A stretch of DNA of 64,000 nucleotides from [Actinomadura] parvosata subsp. kistnae. Its GTDB lineage: Bacteria; Actinomycetota; Actinomycetes; Streptosporangiales; Streptosporangiaceae. Of the stretch, positions 52,326 to 60,612 are shown one piece after another. The notes under the pieces are model-generated. The model saw only the letters and a list, made by a program, of their open reading frames with translations. It was not told where the DNA came from and made no database searches. The DNA lies in NCBI RefSeq assembly GCF_900323885.1, contig NZ_OOHJ01000030.1:124001-188000 (forward strand), given 5' to 3'. The translations under genes and the position numbers were made by a program. Numbering within the stretch: position 1 is the stretch's first letter; each line of letters opens with the position of its first letter.

Positions 52326-53561
52326 TTATAGGCGGTGGTAGGCGACCAGCGCGAACGCGGCGATCGCGCAGGCGGCGGCCACCGCGCCCATCACCCAGCC
52401 GTAACCCGCGGCCTGGGCCAGGGCGAGGGCGCCGAGCGGGGCCAGCGCCTTGTCCGCGACGGAGAAGACCGCGATGCGGCCGGCCAGGCTGGCGTAGGCG
52501 GCGGTGCCGTAGCGGCCGACCAGCAGGTGCGGCAGGGTGATCGAGGCGATGCCGAAGCCCAGCCCGAACAGCAGCACCGCGCCGATCGCGCCGGCGACGC
52601 TGCGGCCGATCAGCGGCAGCAGCAGGGCGGCCACGCCTTGCAGGGCGAAGATGGCGGCGGCGATGAGGGCGGCGGGCAGCCGGGTCTGCAGGCCGGTGGT
52701 GATCAGCCGCCCGGTCACCGACAGCACGCCCAGCAGCCCGGCCAGCGTGGCGGCCAGCACCGGCGGATGGCCGAGGTGGATCAGGTAGGTGATGAGCAGG
52801 ACCGCCACGGTGGCGACCGCGCCGCCGCTGACGGTGAAGGCGATCACCAGCAGCCAGAACGGCCGAGCGCGGGTGGCCGCCTTGACGATGGCGGCCCGCT
52901 CCTGCGCCGCGGCCGACGCCTGCTTCCTCGCTGTACGGGCGCGGCGCAGCACGAGGGCGTGCAGCGGGATCGCCGCCAGGCCGTAGAGCAGGGCCAGGAT
53001 CACCAGTGCCGTACGCCAGCCGTACCGGTCCACCAGCAGACCGGTCAGCGGCAGGAAGATCGAGGAGGCGAACCCGGCCACAATGGTCAGCGCCAGCAGC
53101 CCGTTCGCCCGGCCGCGCTCGTCACCGGCGTAGAGGGAGACGATGACGGCGAACGCGGCTTCGTACAGCACCAGGGAACAGGCGACGCCGACGAGCGCGA
53201 ACACCCCGTACAACTGCGGCAGGCTCTCCACCCGCGACCAGGCCAGCACCGCCACGGTGCCCAGCAGCGACCCGATGGTCATCAGGACCCGCCCGCCACG
53301 GGCGTCCAGCAGGCGGCCGACCAGCGGCGCGCACAACGCGGCGATGAGGACGGACAGGGTGAGTGCCGCGGCGATCTGCGCGGGCGTGGCGTGCAGGTCA
53401 CGGGCCATCGGGGCCAGGAAGACGGAGAAGGCGTAATAGAGCACGCCGTAGCCGATGGTCTGGGTGACGGCCAGCGCGGCGACGACCCGCCAGCCATGTC
53501 CGGAACGTGGCGGACCGCCGCCCTGCTGGTCGAGGGCGGCGGTCTCGGCGGGAGAAGTCAT
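52326..53561 (-). CDS. Major facilitator transporter in the arsenic cluster
   Basis: The 411-residue, 12-helix protein has MFS signatures APLVGRLLDARGGR between helices 2 and 3, SLYAGDERGRANGLLAL, and a central basic loop (RRARTARKQASAAAQERAA). It lies between a small regulator-like gene and arsR, and its start overlaps the former's stop. Its substrate is unknown; export of an organic or oxidised arsenical is the likeliest given the neighbours. Confidence 0.82.
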   Translation of the reverse strand: MTSPAETAALDQQGGGPPRSGHGWRVVAALAVTQTIGYGVLYYAFSVFLAPMARDLHATPAQIAAALTLSVLIAALCAPLVGRLLDARGGRVLMTIGSLLGTVAVLAWSRVESLPQLYGVFALVGVACSLVLYEAAFAVIVSLYAGDERGRANGLLALTIVAGFASSIFLPLTGLLVDRYGWRTALVILALLYGLAAIPLHALVLRRARTARKQASAAAQERAAIVKAATRARPFWLLVIAFTVSGGAVATVAVLLITYLIHLGHPPVLAATLAGLLGVLSVTGRLITTGLQTRLPAALIAAAIFALQGVAALLLPLIGRSVAGAIGAVLLFGLGFGIASITLPHLLVGRYGTAAYASLAGRIAVFSVADKALAPLGALALAQAAGYGWVMGAVAAACAIAAFALVAYHRL

Positions 53562-53821
53562 GCCGGACAGGCGATCAGCGCGCGGCCCTCGGCCGTGGTC
53601 GCCCACCCGCCCGCGCCCGTCTCGGTGATGAAGCCCTGGGCCTGCAGCCGCCAGGCGAGCGTTCCCGCCATCCGGGCGATCGCCTTCGCGTAGCCGGGAT
53701 TGGTGCTGGCCTGCGGGCGGCGACCAGCTCATCGGCCAGCCGGTGGGCGGGCATCGGCTCGTGGTCGCAGATGAGGCGTAGCGCCTCCTTCTGCGCGGCG
53801 GTTGGATAGCCGTCGGACATC
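53558..53821 (-). pseudogene. Small winged-helix-like protein, frameshifted
   Basis: The first frame gives MSDGYPTAAQKEALRLICDHEPMPAHRLADELVAAR. After a shift near 53715 the second gives ASTNPGYAKAIARMAGTLAWRLQAQGFIT and TAEGRALIACPA, ending at a stop that overlaps the MFS start. Together they make about 88 residues with a helix-helix-wing-like pattern. I do not know the family. The break may be a sequencing error because both parts show normal coding character and the overlaps are those of a working operon. Confidence 0.5.
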
Positions 53822-53834
53822 AGGGATGTTCCTT

Positions 53835-55223
53835 TCAGCCGCAGCAGCCGCCGTCGCCGGCGGAGACCGTGGCCAGGGGGAGCGGGGCCGACAGCAGGCC
53901 GCCGCTGATGCCGGTGGCCAGGCCGACCCGCTGTTCCTGGGCCTCGGCCAGATTGGAGGAGCACACGCCGGTCTCGGGCAGGTCGAGTTGCACGTCCCGG
54001 GCCGCCTCCCAGTCCCCGGCCAGCGCCGCCACGACCGAGCGGACCTGCTCGTACCCGGTGGCCATGAGGAACGTCGGCGCGCGGCCGTAGCTCTTGACGC
54101 CGACCGCGTAGTAGCCGGGCTCGGGGTGCGCCAGCTCGTCCACGCCGTGGGCGGGGACGGTGCCGCAGGAGTGCTGGTTGGGGTCGATCAGCGGGGCCAG
54201 GGCGCGGGTGGAGCCGAGCACCGGGTCCAGGTCCAGGCGCAGCTCGGAGGCGATGGAGTGGTCGGGACGGTAGCCGGTGGCCGACACGATCCGGTCCACG
54301 GTGACGCTCTGCTCGCGGCCGGACGGATCCCGGCTGACCACCTCGACACCTTGGCCGGTGGCGTGGACGCGGTGGGTGAAGAAGCCGGTCAGCAACTGGA
54401 TGCGGCCGGAGGCGACGTGGGCGCGCAGCCGGGTGCCGAGCGCACCTCGGGCCGGCAGCGCGTCGGCCTCGCCACCGCCATAGGTGCGAGCGGCGTCACC
54501 GGCCCGGATCGCCCAGGTGATCGGGGTATCGTCCAGCTCGGTCAGGGCGAGCAGCGTGGTTGCGGCCGAGTGGCCGGCACCGACGACCAGCACCCGCTTG
54601 CCCTCGTAGCGGTCACGGTCGGCGCCGAGCACGTCGGGCAGGGCGTGGTCGACGACCACCTCGTGCTCGCCGTGAGCGGGCAGGCCGCTCGCGCCGAGCA
54701 CGTTCGGGCTGGTGTAGGTGCCGGAGGCGTCGATGATCGCGCGGGCGGTCAGTTCGGTGCCGTCGGCCAGGCGGATCAGGAACGGGGCGTCGTCGCGGCC
54801 GGCGGTGCGGACCCGGTCGTAGCCGAGGCGGCTGATCACGCTCACCTTCGCGCCGAGCCGTACCTTGTCGCCGAACAGCTTGGCCAGCGGGGCGAGGTAG
54901 TCGTCGATGAGCTCGGCGCCGGTCGGCAGCCAGTCGGGGTCGGGCGCGCTCCAGCCGTCGGCCTCCAGCAGGCGGCGGGCGGCGGCGTCGATGTTGTACC
55001 GGTAGGGGCTGAACACTCGGACGTGTCCCCACTGCGACACCGACGCACCGGCCTGCTCCCCCGCTTCCAGCACAACGAAGTCGAGACCCCGTTCCGTGAG
55101 GTGGGCCGCCGCGGCCAGGCCGACCGGGCCGGCGCCGATGACCACGGTGGGCAAGTCACCGGGCTGTGCGGCCTGGCGGCTGGGCTCCAGTTCGACAGCG
55201 GTGGGACCGCAGCATCCGCTCAT
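53835..55223 (-). CDS. FAD-dependent oxidoreductase with CCG motifs at both ends
   Basis: The 462-residue flavoprotein has VVIGAGPVGLAAAAHLTERG as FAD motif near residue 30, GASVSQWGHVRVFSPYRYNID, a second nucleotide motif VLVVGAGHSAATTLLAL around 215, and VSATGYRPD. It begins MSGCCGP and ends GDGGCCG. It also has a cysteine in ETGVCSSNLAEAQEQRVG, a stretch typical of flavoproteins in arsenic islands. The paired cysteines may bind arsenite, making this a candidate arsenical oxidase or reductase. GAGGAGAAGCGCC precedes the ATG. It is the first gene of the operon that ends with arsO. Confidence 0.83.
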   Translation of the reverse strand: MSGCCGPTAVELEPSRQAAQPGDLPTVVIGAGPVGLAAAAHLTERGLDFVVLEAGEQAGASVSQWGHVRVFSPYRYNIDAAARRLLEADGWSAPDPDWLPTGAELIDDYLAPLAKLFGDKVRLGAKVSVISRLGYDRVRTAGRDDAPFLIRLADGTELTARAIIDASGTYTSPNVLGASGLPAHGEHEVVVDHALPDVLGADRDRYEGKRVLVVGAGHSAATTLLALTELDDTPITWAIRAGDAARTYGGGEADALPARGALGTRLRAHVASGRIQLLTGFFTHRVHATGQGVEVVSRDPSGREQSVTVDRIVSATGYRPDHSIASELRLDLDPVLGSTRALAPLIDPNQHSCGTVPAHGVDELAHPEPGYYAVGVKSYGRAPTFLMATGYEQVRSVVAALAGDWEAARDVQLDLPETGVCSSNLAEAQEQRVGLATGISGGLLSAPLPLATVSAGDGGCCG

Positions 55224-55328
55224 GGCGCTTCTCCTCATCGTTACGCGAACCAGGCGAGTCCGCATTGTTTTGAAGGTTGTCTAAGTAGCCTCGATGGCAG
55301 GATGCCCGAGGATTTAGAGGAATGTCAA

Positions 55329-55346
55329 ATTAGATCAGCATCTAAT
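55329..55346 (-). promoter_or_regulatory. Inverted repeat ATTAGAT-N4-ATCTAAT, likely ArsR operator
   Basis: A perfect 7-bp dyad with a 4-nt spacer lies 106 nt upstream of the CCG flavoprotein gene, in an AT-rich gap unlike the coding sequence on either side. Nearby TTGTCTAAG at about 55276 may be a half site. Confidence 0.6.
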
Positions 55347-55372
55347 CAGTGGGCATGCGGCGATGGGGCCGC

Positions 55373-56470
55373 TCACGCGCGGGCGGGCCGGCGGCTTTCG
55401 CGCAGGTGGCGGGCGAGCGCGGCGACGACGCGGCGGGCGTCGACACCGACCCCGCGCAGCGTGTTGGAGGAGGGGGTCCGCTGCCACTCCAGGCCCAGGT
55501 AGCCGAGGCCGGGATGGCTCAGGGAGAGGCCATGGCGTTGGCGGGGATGCCCGCCGGCGTTCACCGCGCCCAGGTCGGCAAGGTAGGGCAGGTTCGGCCG
55601 GTAGCCGGTGGCCAGCAGCACCGCATCGACGCGTTCGCTCCGGCCGTCGGGCCAGACCGCATGATCGCCGTCGAGCCGGATGAACATCGCTCGACGCGTG
55701 TAGCGGCCCTCGCGCAGCGCCCGGCGGTAGCGGCCGTCATCGAGGACGGGCGAGGCGGGCGGGTTGTCCGCACGCGCCAGCGGCAGGCGGTCGAACCCGG
55801 TCACTTGGAACCAGAAGTGCAGGTCCCGGCCGAGTGGGCGCTGCTCGACGAAGCGGATCGGCGCTCGACTGGCCAGCGTCACCCGGCGCTCGGCGGCCAG
55901 CTCGTAGGCGACCTGGACCGCCGAGTTGCCCGCTCCGACCACGACGACGTGCTCGCCCGGCAGCGAGGCCGGCGAGCGGTAGTCGGCGACGTGCAGCACC
56001 GGGCCGGCGAAGGTGTCCAGGCCGGGCAGGGGCGGCCGGTGCGGGCGATCGAAGGAGCCGCTGGCCGCGATGACGGCCGGGGCGGTCAGCTCCTGCCCAT
56101 CGGACGTGCGCACGAGGAAGGCGCTCTTGCCCGGCTCGCCGGCGGCGTGGACGGTCTCGACGCGGGTGCCGGTACGCAGCTCGGCGCCGCGCTCGATCAG
56201 GGCGGCGGCGTAGCGTTCCAGGTAGGCGACGACCTCGTCGCGGCATGGATAGCGCTCAGGGTCGCCACCGAAACCCATGCCGGGCAGGCTGCTGTAGCGG
56301 GCGGGGGAGAACAGGGCGAGGCTGTCGTAGTAGCGCGGCCAGGACCCGGCCGCCCGGTCTGAAGCCTCCAGCAGCACGGGCTGCAGCCCCTGCTCCAGGG
56401 CGGCGTGCGCGGCGGCCAGGCCGGACTGCCCGGCTCCGATGATCAGGATGCGGTCGTTGTCGATGGGCAT
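55373..56470 (-). CDS. Second ArsO-like flavin monooxygenase
   Basis: The 365-residue protein has ILIIGAGQSGLAAAHAALEQG at its start, GSWPRYYDSLALFSPARYSSLPG, VVVVGAGNSAVQVAYEL around 170 and LLATGYRPN, the same layout as arsO at 50829-51899 but clearly diverged. It stands alone on the minus strand, divergent from an ArsR-type regulator. The ATG at 56470 was chosen because the FAD motif follows within ten residues. Substrate is unknown. Confidence 0.82.
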   Translation of the reverse strand: MPIDNDRILIIGAGQSGLAAAHAALEQGLQPVLLEASDRAAGSWPRYYDSLALFSPARYSSLPGMGFGGDPERYPCRDEVVAYLERYAAALIERGAELRTGTRVETVHAAGEPGKSAFLVRTSDGQELTAPAVIAASGSFDRPHRPPLPGLDTFAGPVLHVADYRSPASLPGEHVVVVGAGNSAVQVAYELAAERRVTLASRAPIRFVEQRPLGRDLHFWFQVTGFDRLPLARADNPPASPVLDDGRYRRALREGRYTRRAMFIRLDGDHAVWPDGRSERVDAVLLATGYRPNLPYLADLGAVNAGGHPRQRHGLSLSHPGLGYLGLEWQRTPSSNTLRGVGVDARRVVAALARHLRESRRPARA

Positions 56471-56550
56471 GTCGCAGAACGTACCGCCATTTTCTAATAT
56501 GTCAATAAGTTGGTATGAGAGTAAGGTGCAGGGGATAGGAGGGAGCAAGC

Positions 56551-56886
56551 ATGGCCGAGGCCACGACATCACCAGCCGCGACGACGGGCGCCACGTGCGT
56601 TCCGCAACTGCCGCAGGCCACCCAGGACTTCCTCAAGGCCCTGGCCAACCCGGGACGCCAGCAGATCATGCTGCTGTTCGCCCAAGGCAGCGAGCTGTCG
56701 GTCAACCAAGTCGCCGAACGCGCCGGCATCAGCCAGTCCGCCGCCTCCCAGCAACTCGCCCTGCTTCGCCGTGGCGGCATCGTCACCTCCCGCCGCGACG
56801 GCAAGGAAGTGCTGTATCGAGGCGACCGCGACAGCGTCGCCCGCATCCTCAGCGACCTGCAGAACTACCTGAAATTCTGCTGCTGA
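56551..56886 (+). CDS. ArsR-type regulator with C-terminal CC
   Basis: The 111-residue winged-helix protein has FLKALANPGRQQIMLLFAQG, VAERAGISQSAASQQLALLRRGG and the wing RRDGKEVLYR. It ends LKFCC, and CVPQL near the start supplies another cysteine. Unlike the other ArsR proteins here it lacks the C-x-C in the DNA-binding helix, so its sensor site must differ. It probably controls the divergent flavoprotein gene. GATAGGAGGGAGC precedes the ATG. Confidence 0.85.
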   Translation: MAEATTSPAATTGATCVPQLPQATQDFLKALANPGRQQIMLLFAQGSELSVNQVAERAGISQSAASQQLALLRRGGIVTSRRDGKEVLYRGDRDSVARILSDLQNYLKFCC

Positions 56887-57064
56887 CCGTCTGTTGTCGG
56901 AGCGAGCTCAACCAGCCGAACCGGTGGCGGAAGTCCTACCGCAGAACTGCCGGACAGCAGCCGCGTGGCGCAGCTCTGTAGTCGAGCCAAAAATGTCAGC
57001 ACACAGCCGTACTCTCCTAGAAATCCGTAGCGGCATGCCAGCACAAGCTGAAGGGGAGTTGGTG

Positions 57065-58126
57065 GTGAGCGCGAGCCAGTACCGCAGGCAACTGGAGAAC
57101 AAACGCAAACAGCGTCTTGACGCGGAGAAGAACGCGGCGAAGTACCGCAGCAAGGAAACAGAGAAGCGGAACGCGGCGAGCAAAGCACGAGCAGCGGCGG
57201 AGAAGGCCAAGAGCAACACCACCAGAGCCAGCAAGCTACGCGAAGCGCAACGCGCTGATCAGGCTGCTGCAGCGGCTGGCAAGGACGCCATCCGCTGGGA
57301 GAGCAGAGCAGGGGTGTACGGCAAGTCTGAAGCGGACTTGCAGGCCAAGCTTGCCAAAGCGGAGCAATCCGAAGCTGACGCGGCCGAGCGCCGCCGCCAG
57401 CGTGAACAACAGCGGGCTGACCGCCTGCGTGCGGCCGAAACCGCATCCCTCCAGCACCGCATGAACCGAACGGAGTCGATCGTGACCACCGCGATGCGTG
57501 AATTGCGAGCCCCCAAGCCGGAGAAGCTCCGGATCCTGCTCCTGGGCGCCGCTTCAGCAGGGGACCTGCGTGTAGGGCGCGAGCAGAAGCGCATACGCTC
57601 CGCCGTTGAATCGGCCCTGCACCGTGACCAGGTCGTACTCGACGTCCGGCCCGCCGCGACCACTGCCGACCTGCTGGATGGCATTACCAAGTTCCGGCCC
57701 CACGTCGTGCACTTTTCCGGGCACAGCACCGAGGACCTGATCTGGTTCGAAGATGAACGCGATGAGCGCCATGAGGGCTTCATCGTCTCCGGCCGGGCAT
57801 TCGCCTCTGCGGTCCAAGCCGCCGATGAACCACCGCTCCTGGTGCTGCTGAACTCCTGCAACTCCGCAGCTCAGATTGAGCATCTTGTCGAGCACGTCGC
57901 GCCGTTCGCCATCGGCATGACCGGCGAAATCCAGGACGGCGATGCGATCACCTATGCCGCCCAGTTCTACGCCGCCCTTGCGAATGGACAGTCAGTACGA
58001 TCGGCCCATCTCTCAGCACAGGCGGCACTGGAACTGGCCGGGTTGTCCGGAGCAGAGCTCCCGATGCTGGCCTACGCCGACAATGTCGATCCCTCCTCCG
58101 CGTGGCTCGTCAAGCCCGTCGAGTGA
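57065..58126 (+). CDS. CHAT-domain (caspase-like) protein with N-terminal coiled coil
   Basis: Residues 1-140 are almost entirely charged helix (QYRRQLENKRKQRLDAEKN, KYRSKETEKRNAAS, QADLAKAEQ-like repeats), a long coiled coil. Residues 155-353 form a CHAT protease domain: LRILLLGAAS, the catalytic histidine in HVVHFSGHSTED and the catalytic cysteine in LVLLNSCNSA. CHAT proteases act in bacterial antiviral and cell-death systems, but many standalone ones have no known partner. The GTG at 57065 follows AAGGGGAG; starts further upstream are less likely. Three 17-bp tandem repeats lie just after the gene. Confidence 0.78.
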   Translation: MSASQYRRQLENKRKQRLDAEKNAAKYRSKETEKRNAASKARAAAEKAKSNTTRASKLREAQRADQAAAAAGKDAIRWESRAGVYGKSEADLQAKLAKAEQSEADAAERRRQREQQRADRLRAAETASLQHRMNRTESIVTTAMRELRAPKPEKLRILLLGAASAGDLRVGREQKRIRSAVESALHRDQVVLDVRPAATTADLLDGITKFRPHVVHFSGHSTEDLIWFEDERDERHEGFIVSGRAFASAVQAADEPPLLVLLNSCNSAAQIEHLVEHVAPFAIGMTGEIQDGDAITYAAQFYAALANGQSVRSAHLSAQAALELAGLSGAELPMLAYADNVDPSSAWLVKPVE

Positions 58127-58135
58127 GGGCCTAGA

Positions 58136-58156
58136 TCTAGCGCTTGTGCCGCTAGA
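58136..58156. repeat. 7-bp inverted repeat TCTAGCG-N7-CGCTAGA
   Basis: The dyad lies directly before the 17-bp tandem repeats and shares CTAGA with them. CTAG-rich motifs recur on the other side of the 534-residue gene near 60049-60093. Confidence 0.55.
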
Positions 58157-58202
58157 ACTCTTGTTGATCTAGAACTCTTGTTGATCTAGAACTCTTGTTG
58201 AT
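58152..58202. repeat. Three tandem copies of a 17-bp unit
   Basis: The unit CTAGAACTCTTGTTGAT occurs three times without any mismatch, followed by CTAGAAG. The AT-rich unit stands out from the GC-rich surroundings. It could be a protein-binding iteron, an attachment site, or a simple tandem expansion. Confidence 0.85.
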
Positions 58203-58261
58203 CTAGAAGTGGGCAAACGAGTCACGTTTGAGCCTGGGAATGGCCCAGGGCTTGGGTGCTG

Positions 58262-59866
58262 TCATGTGGTGAGCCCGGCGGTGGTGAGGAGTTCGGTGAG
58301 GGTGCGTTCGTAGTAGCGCCAGGCCCGGCTGAGGGGCCGGCCGGCGGGCCGATCCGGGGCGGAGAGCTGGTCCAGGTCGGTCAGAGTGGGGACGACGACG
58401 CGGGCCGATAGTTTGGTGAAGAAGCAGGCGATCTGCCGTCCGTAGGGGGTGATGCGGTAGCGGTTGTGCCCGGGCAGGCGTTCGATGAGGCCCTTGCGGC
58501 GTAATCGGCGCAGGTCGTAGGTGGCCTGCTGGCGAGTGTAAGGGTGGTCGAGCTGCGGCTGCATGGCGGCGACCAGGGTGGCGTTGGTCAGGCCGCCGAT
58601 GAGGTGGCCGAAAGTGGCCAGGGTGGCGAGCAGGGCCATCACCCGCGGATCTCCGAAGCGTAGTCCTGGTGCCCGGAGCCCCTCGTGGGTGGAGGGGAGG
58701 ACCACCTGCTGCAGGGTGGTCACGTCGGGCGGCGGTGGTGCGCCGCGGCCGACCGCGTCGAGGAACCGGGTGTTGACTGCGGTGCCGGCCTGGCGCAGCG
58801 CGGTCCAGTTCTCGACGGTCAGCGGTTTCCTGACGCCGAAATCGCGGGGGTTGTTGATGGTGGTCTCCACCCGGAGCGCGCGTCCGTCCTTGAGGTAGGC
58901 CTTGACCTTGGAGGACTTGTAGTGGATCTGAATGGTGGGGTCGATGTCCCGGGTGATGACCTGGGTGGCGAACCGGCCCGGGGTGTTCGGCATGATGCGC
59001 CGGTCGACCACCAGGGTGACCTTCTCCGGCCGGCCCAGGTCCAGATGCTCCTTGATCGCCGCGTCGAACCAGGCGCGGCCGTTGGCCGGCTGGTCGAACA
59101 CCGCGGTGTCGGAGAACTCGATCTGGCGGATGGACCAGTCGTAGCCGAATCCGGCTGCCTGATCCGCGCCGGTGAGCGGGCTGGGCAGGCGCGACAGCCA
59201 GCGGTTGAGGAAGCCGCGCACGTGCCCGGCGTCCAGGGTGTCGGCCAGGTGCTGGGCGGCGCGCGGCTCGGCGCAGTCGCGGATGCCGTTGTCCAGGGCG
59301 CGGAAGGCGACACCGGCCGCGATCAACTGCTGCTTGAGCCATTCGTGGCCGTTGCACCAGGCCCAGACGGGGTAGGGCGCGTACGGGCAGAGCTTGAAGA
59401 AGCCCGGCCCGAAACGGCGGTCCCACACATAGAAGTAGTAATGGTTTACCCACAGTGCCTGCCGCCGGTAGCAGAAGTGCGGATGACGGTCCGAACCGCC
59501 TCGCCGGAACCCGCGCCAGCCCGACACCCGCTCCTGCGCGATGCCGATGTAGACGACGCTGTCCCGGCCGGTCTCGGCCGCCGCCCGCAGGTACGGCGCG
59601 ACGATGTCCTCCTTGCACGCCCGGCGCGGGAAGTGCTCCATCGCGATGTCGTGCGCGGCGGCGTAGTCGTGGATGTCGGCGATCAGCCGCTCGTGGATGA
59701 CGCCGAGCCCGGCCGGGGACGGGATCGGGTATCCGCGGTGCAGCAAGAAGCGCACCACCATGCCCTCCGTCTGCAGGCCAGGAACGTACCCCTGGGCGAA
59801 GATGCGATCCACGCACGACAGCCGGAACGCGGTGTGCTTGGCGAGAAGCGCCGATACCGAAGCCAT
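58262..59866 (-). CDS. Conserved-looking 534-residue protein with C-terminal winged helix, function unknown
   Basis: The sequence has FAQGYVPGLQTEGMVVRFL, an aromatic and cysteine-rich stretch YFYVWDRRFGPGFFKLCPY, WAWCNGHEWLKQQ, and VDRRIMPNTPGRF. A C-terminal winged-helix region (YTRQQATYDLRRLRRKGLIERLPGHNRYRIT) comes last. It has no membrane segment or catalytic motif I can name. A GGGAGG before the ATG at 59866 fixes the start. Tandem repeats and CTAG-rich motifs flank the gene, so it may be a DNA-binding protein of a mobile unit, but no terminal repeats or target duplication were found. Confidence 0.6.
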   Translation of the reverse strand: MASVSALLAKHTAFRLSCVDRIFAQGYVPGLQTEGMVVRFLLHRGYPIPSPAGLGVIHERLIADIHDYAAAHDIAMEHFPRRACKEDIVAPYLRAAAETGRDSVVYIGIAQERVSGWRGFRRGGSDRHPHFCYRRQALWVNHYYFYVWDRRFGPGFFKLCPYAPYPVWAWCNGHEWLKQQLIAAGVAFRALDNGIRDCAEPRAAQHLADTLDAGHVRGFLNRWLSRLPSPLTGADQAAGFGYDWSIRQIEFSDTAVFDQPANGRAWFDAAIKEHLDLGRPEKVTLVVDRRIMPNTPGRFATQVITRDIDPTIQIHYKSSKVKAYLKDGRALRVETTINNPRDFGVRKPLTVENWTALRQAGTAVNTRFLDAVGRGAPPPPDVTTLQQVVLPSTHEGLRAPGLRFGDPRVMALLATLATFGHLIGGLTNATLVAAMQPQLDHPYTRQQATYDLRRLRRKGLIERLPGHNRYRITPYGRQIACFFTKLSARVVVPTLTDLDQLSAPDRPAGRPLSRAWRYYERTLTELLTTAGLTT

Positions 59867-60115
59867 GGCTGACCTCCCGGCCACTGAACCCGGTCACCCC
59901 AAGCGTTGACTCCACCTCGGACGGTAGCCGCGACCTCCCGCCATCCACCTTCAAACCACCACAAGCACAAAACTGTCACGCCGCCGCCCATCAACGGTGC
60001 GTAACCACCGCGGACCCCGCTCGGCGGTCTGAGGCTCGCTCGCTAAATCTAGCGGCTCTGCTAGCGGTCGATACCGCTCCCGATCAGCGATCTAGCATTT
60101 CCGCAGGCTCATGTC

Positions 60116-60145
60116 GAGCGCCCCCGAACTCCTTCAGGGGCGCTC
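60116..60145. terminator. Hairpin beside the synthase relic
   Basis: GAGCGCCCC and GGGGCGCTC form a 9-bp stem with a 12-nt loop, followed by TTGCGG. It lies just past the minus-strand stop at 60155 and is probably its terminator. Confidence 0.6.
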
Positions 60146-60154
60146 TTGCGGAGC

Positions 60155-60405
60155 CCGTGTGGGCGCTAGGAGAGGATCTCGAAGCTCACCGTCACGTTGC
60201 CGTTCTCGGCGACCGCCACGGGGATGACCTGGCGGATGGCGGCTCCCGCGACGGCCAACGGGCGGTCGGGGCTGCGTACGTTGCTGACCAGGGTGTGGAT
60301 GCGGCGCTGGCCGCGCAGATACTAGCGGTAGAGCCGCGCCACGGCCAGTGCCCGGAACATCGGGCCGACCAGACCGGCCGCCGAGGCCTGCGCGACCGCT
60401 CTCTA
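60155..60405 (-). pseudogene. Relic of a wax-ester synthase / diacylglycerol acyltransferase
   Basis: The minus strand encodes ASAAGLVGPMFRALAVARLYR, an in-frame TAG, then RRIHTLVSNVRSPDRPLAVAGA and IPVAVAENGNVTVSFEILS before a second TAG. TLVSNV-x-GP-x-x-PL-x-x-AGA and the following N-x-TVSF stretch are typical of the C-terminal domain of WS/DGAT (Tgs) enzymes that make storage triacylglycerol. Both stops fall where the family normally continues (LYR-W-x and ILSY). The N-terminal catalytic domain is missing. In mycobacteria tgs1 belongs to the DosR regulon beside acg. Confidence 0.6.
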
Positions 60406-60434
60406 GTGCTCGGCCAGCAGGACGGCGATCTCCG

Positions 60435-60509
60435 TCATCCGTCGTTCAGGAGGCCCAGTGACAGGGAGGGCCGCGAGACCACTGAGCCGTCGACTCCTGC
60501 GATGATCAT
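60435..60509 (-). pseudogene. Universal stress protein stub
   Basis: A start with GAGGGAGG leads into MIIAGVDGSVVSRPSLSL and stops after 24 codons. MIIAGVDGS matches the first strand and loop of universal stress proteins, which average about 150 or 290 residues. The rest is missing, and synthase relic sequence follows. A DosR-like box lies 70 nt upstream, the usual distance. Confidence 0.5.
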
Positions 60510-60579
60510 GTGGACCTCCCTCACCTTCATCGAACGCCGCGAAACGTGCCCGGCGCAGGGCCGGAGGGCGCCGGCACAG

Positions 60580-60593
60580 GGGACGAACGGCCC
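60580..60593 (-). promoter_or_regulatory. DosR-like box of the stress-protein stub
   Basis: GGGACGAACGGCCC lies 70 nt upstream of the minus-strand stub and only 19 nt before the plus-strand start at 60613. Its distance fits the stub; it may also affect the divergent sugar operon. Confidence 0.5.
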
Positions 60594-60612
60594 TGTCTGA
60601 TGCCGGACGTGG

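Noticed and set aside
58152..58202. The 17-bp tandem repeats as a CRISPR array
   Set aside because: The units are directly adjacent with no spacers, and no cas genes are present.
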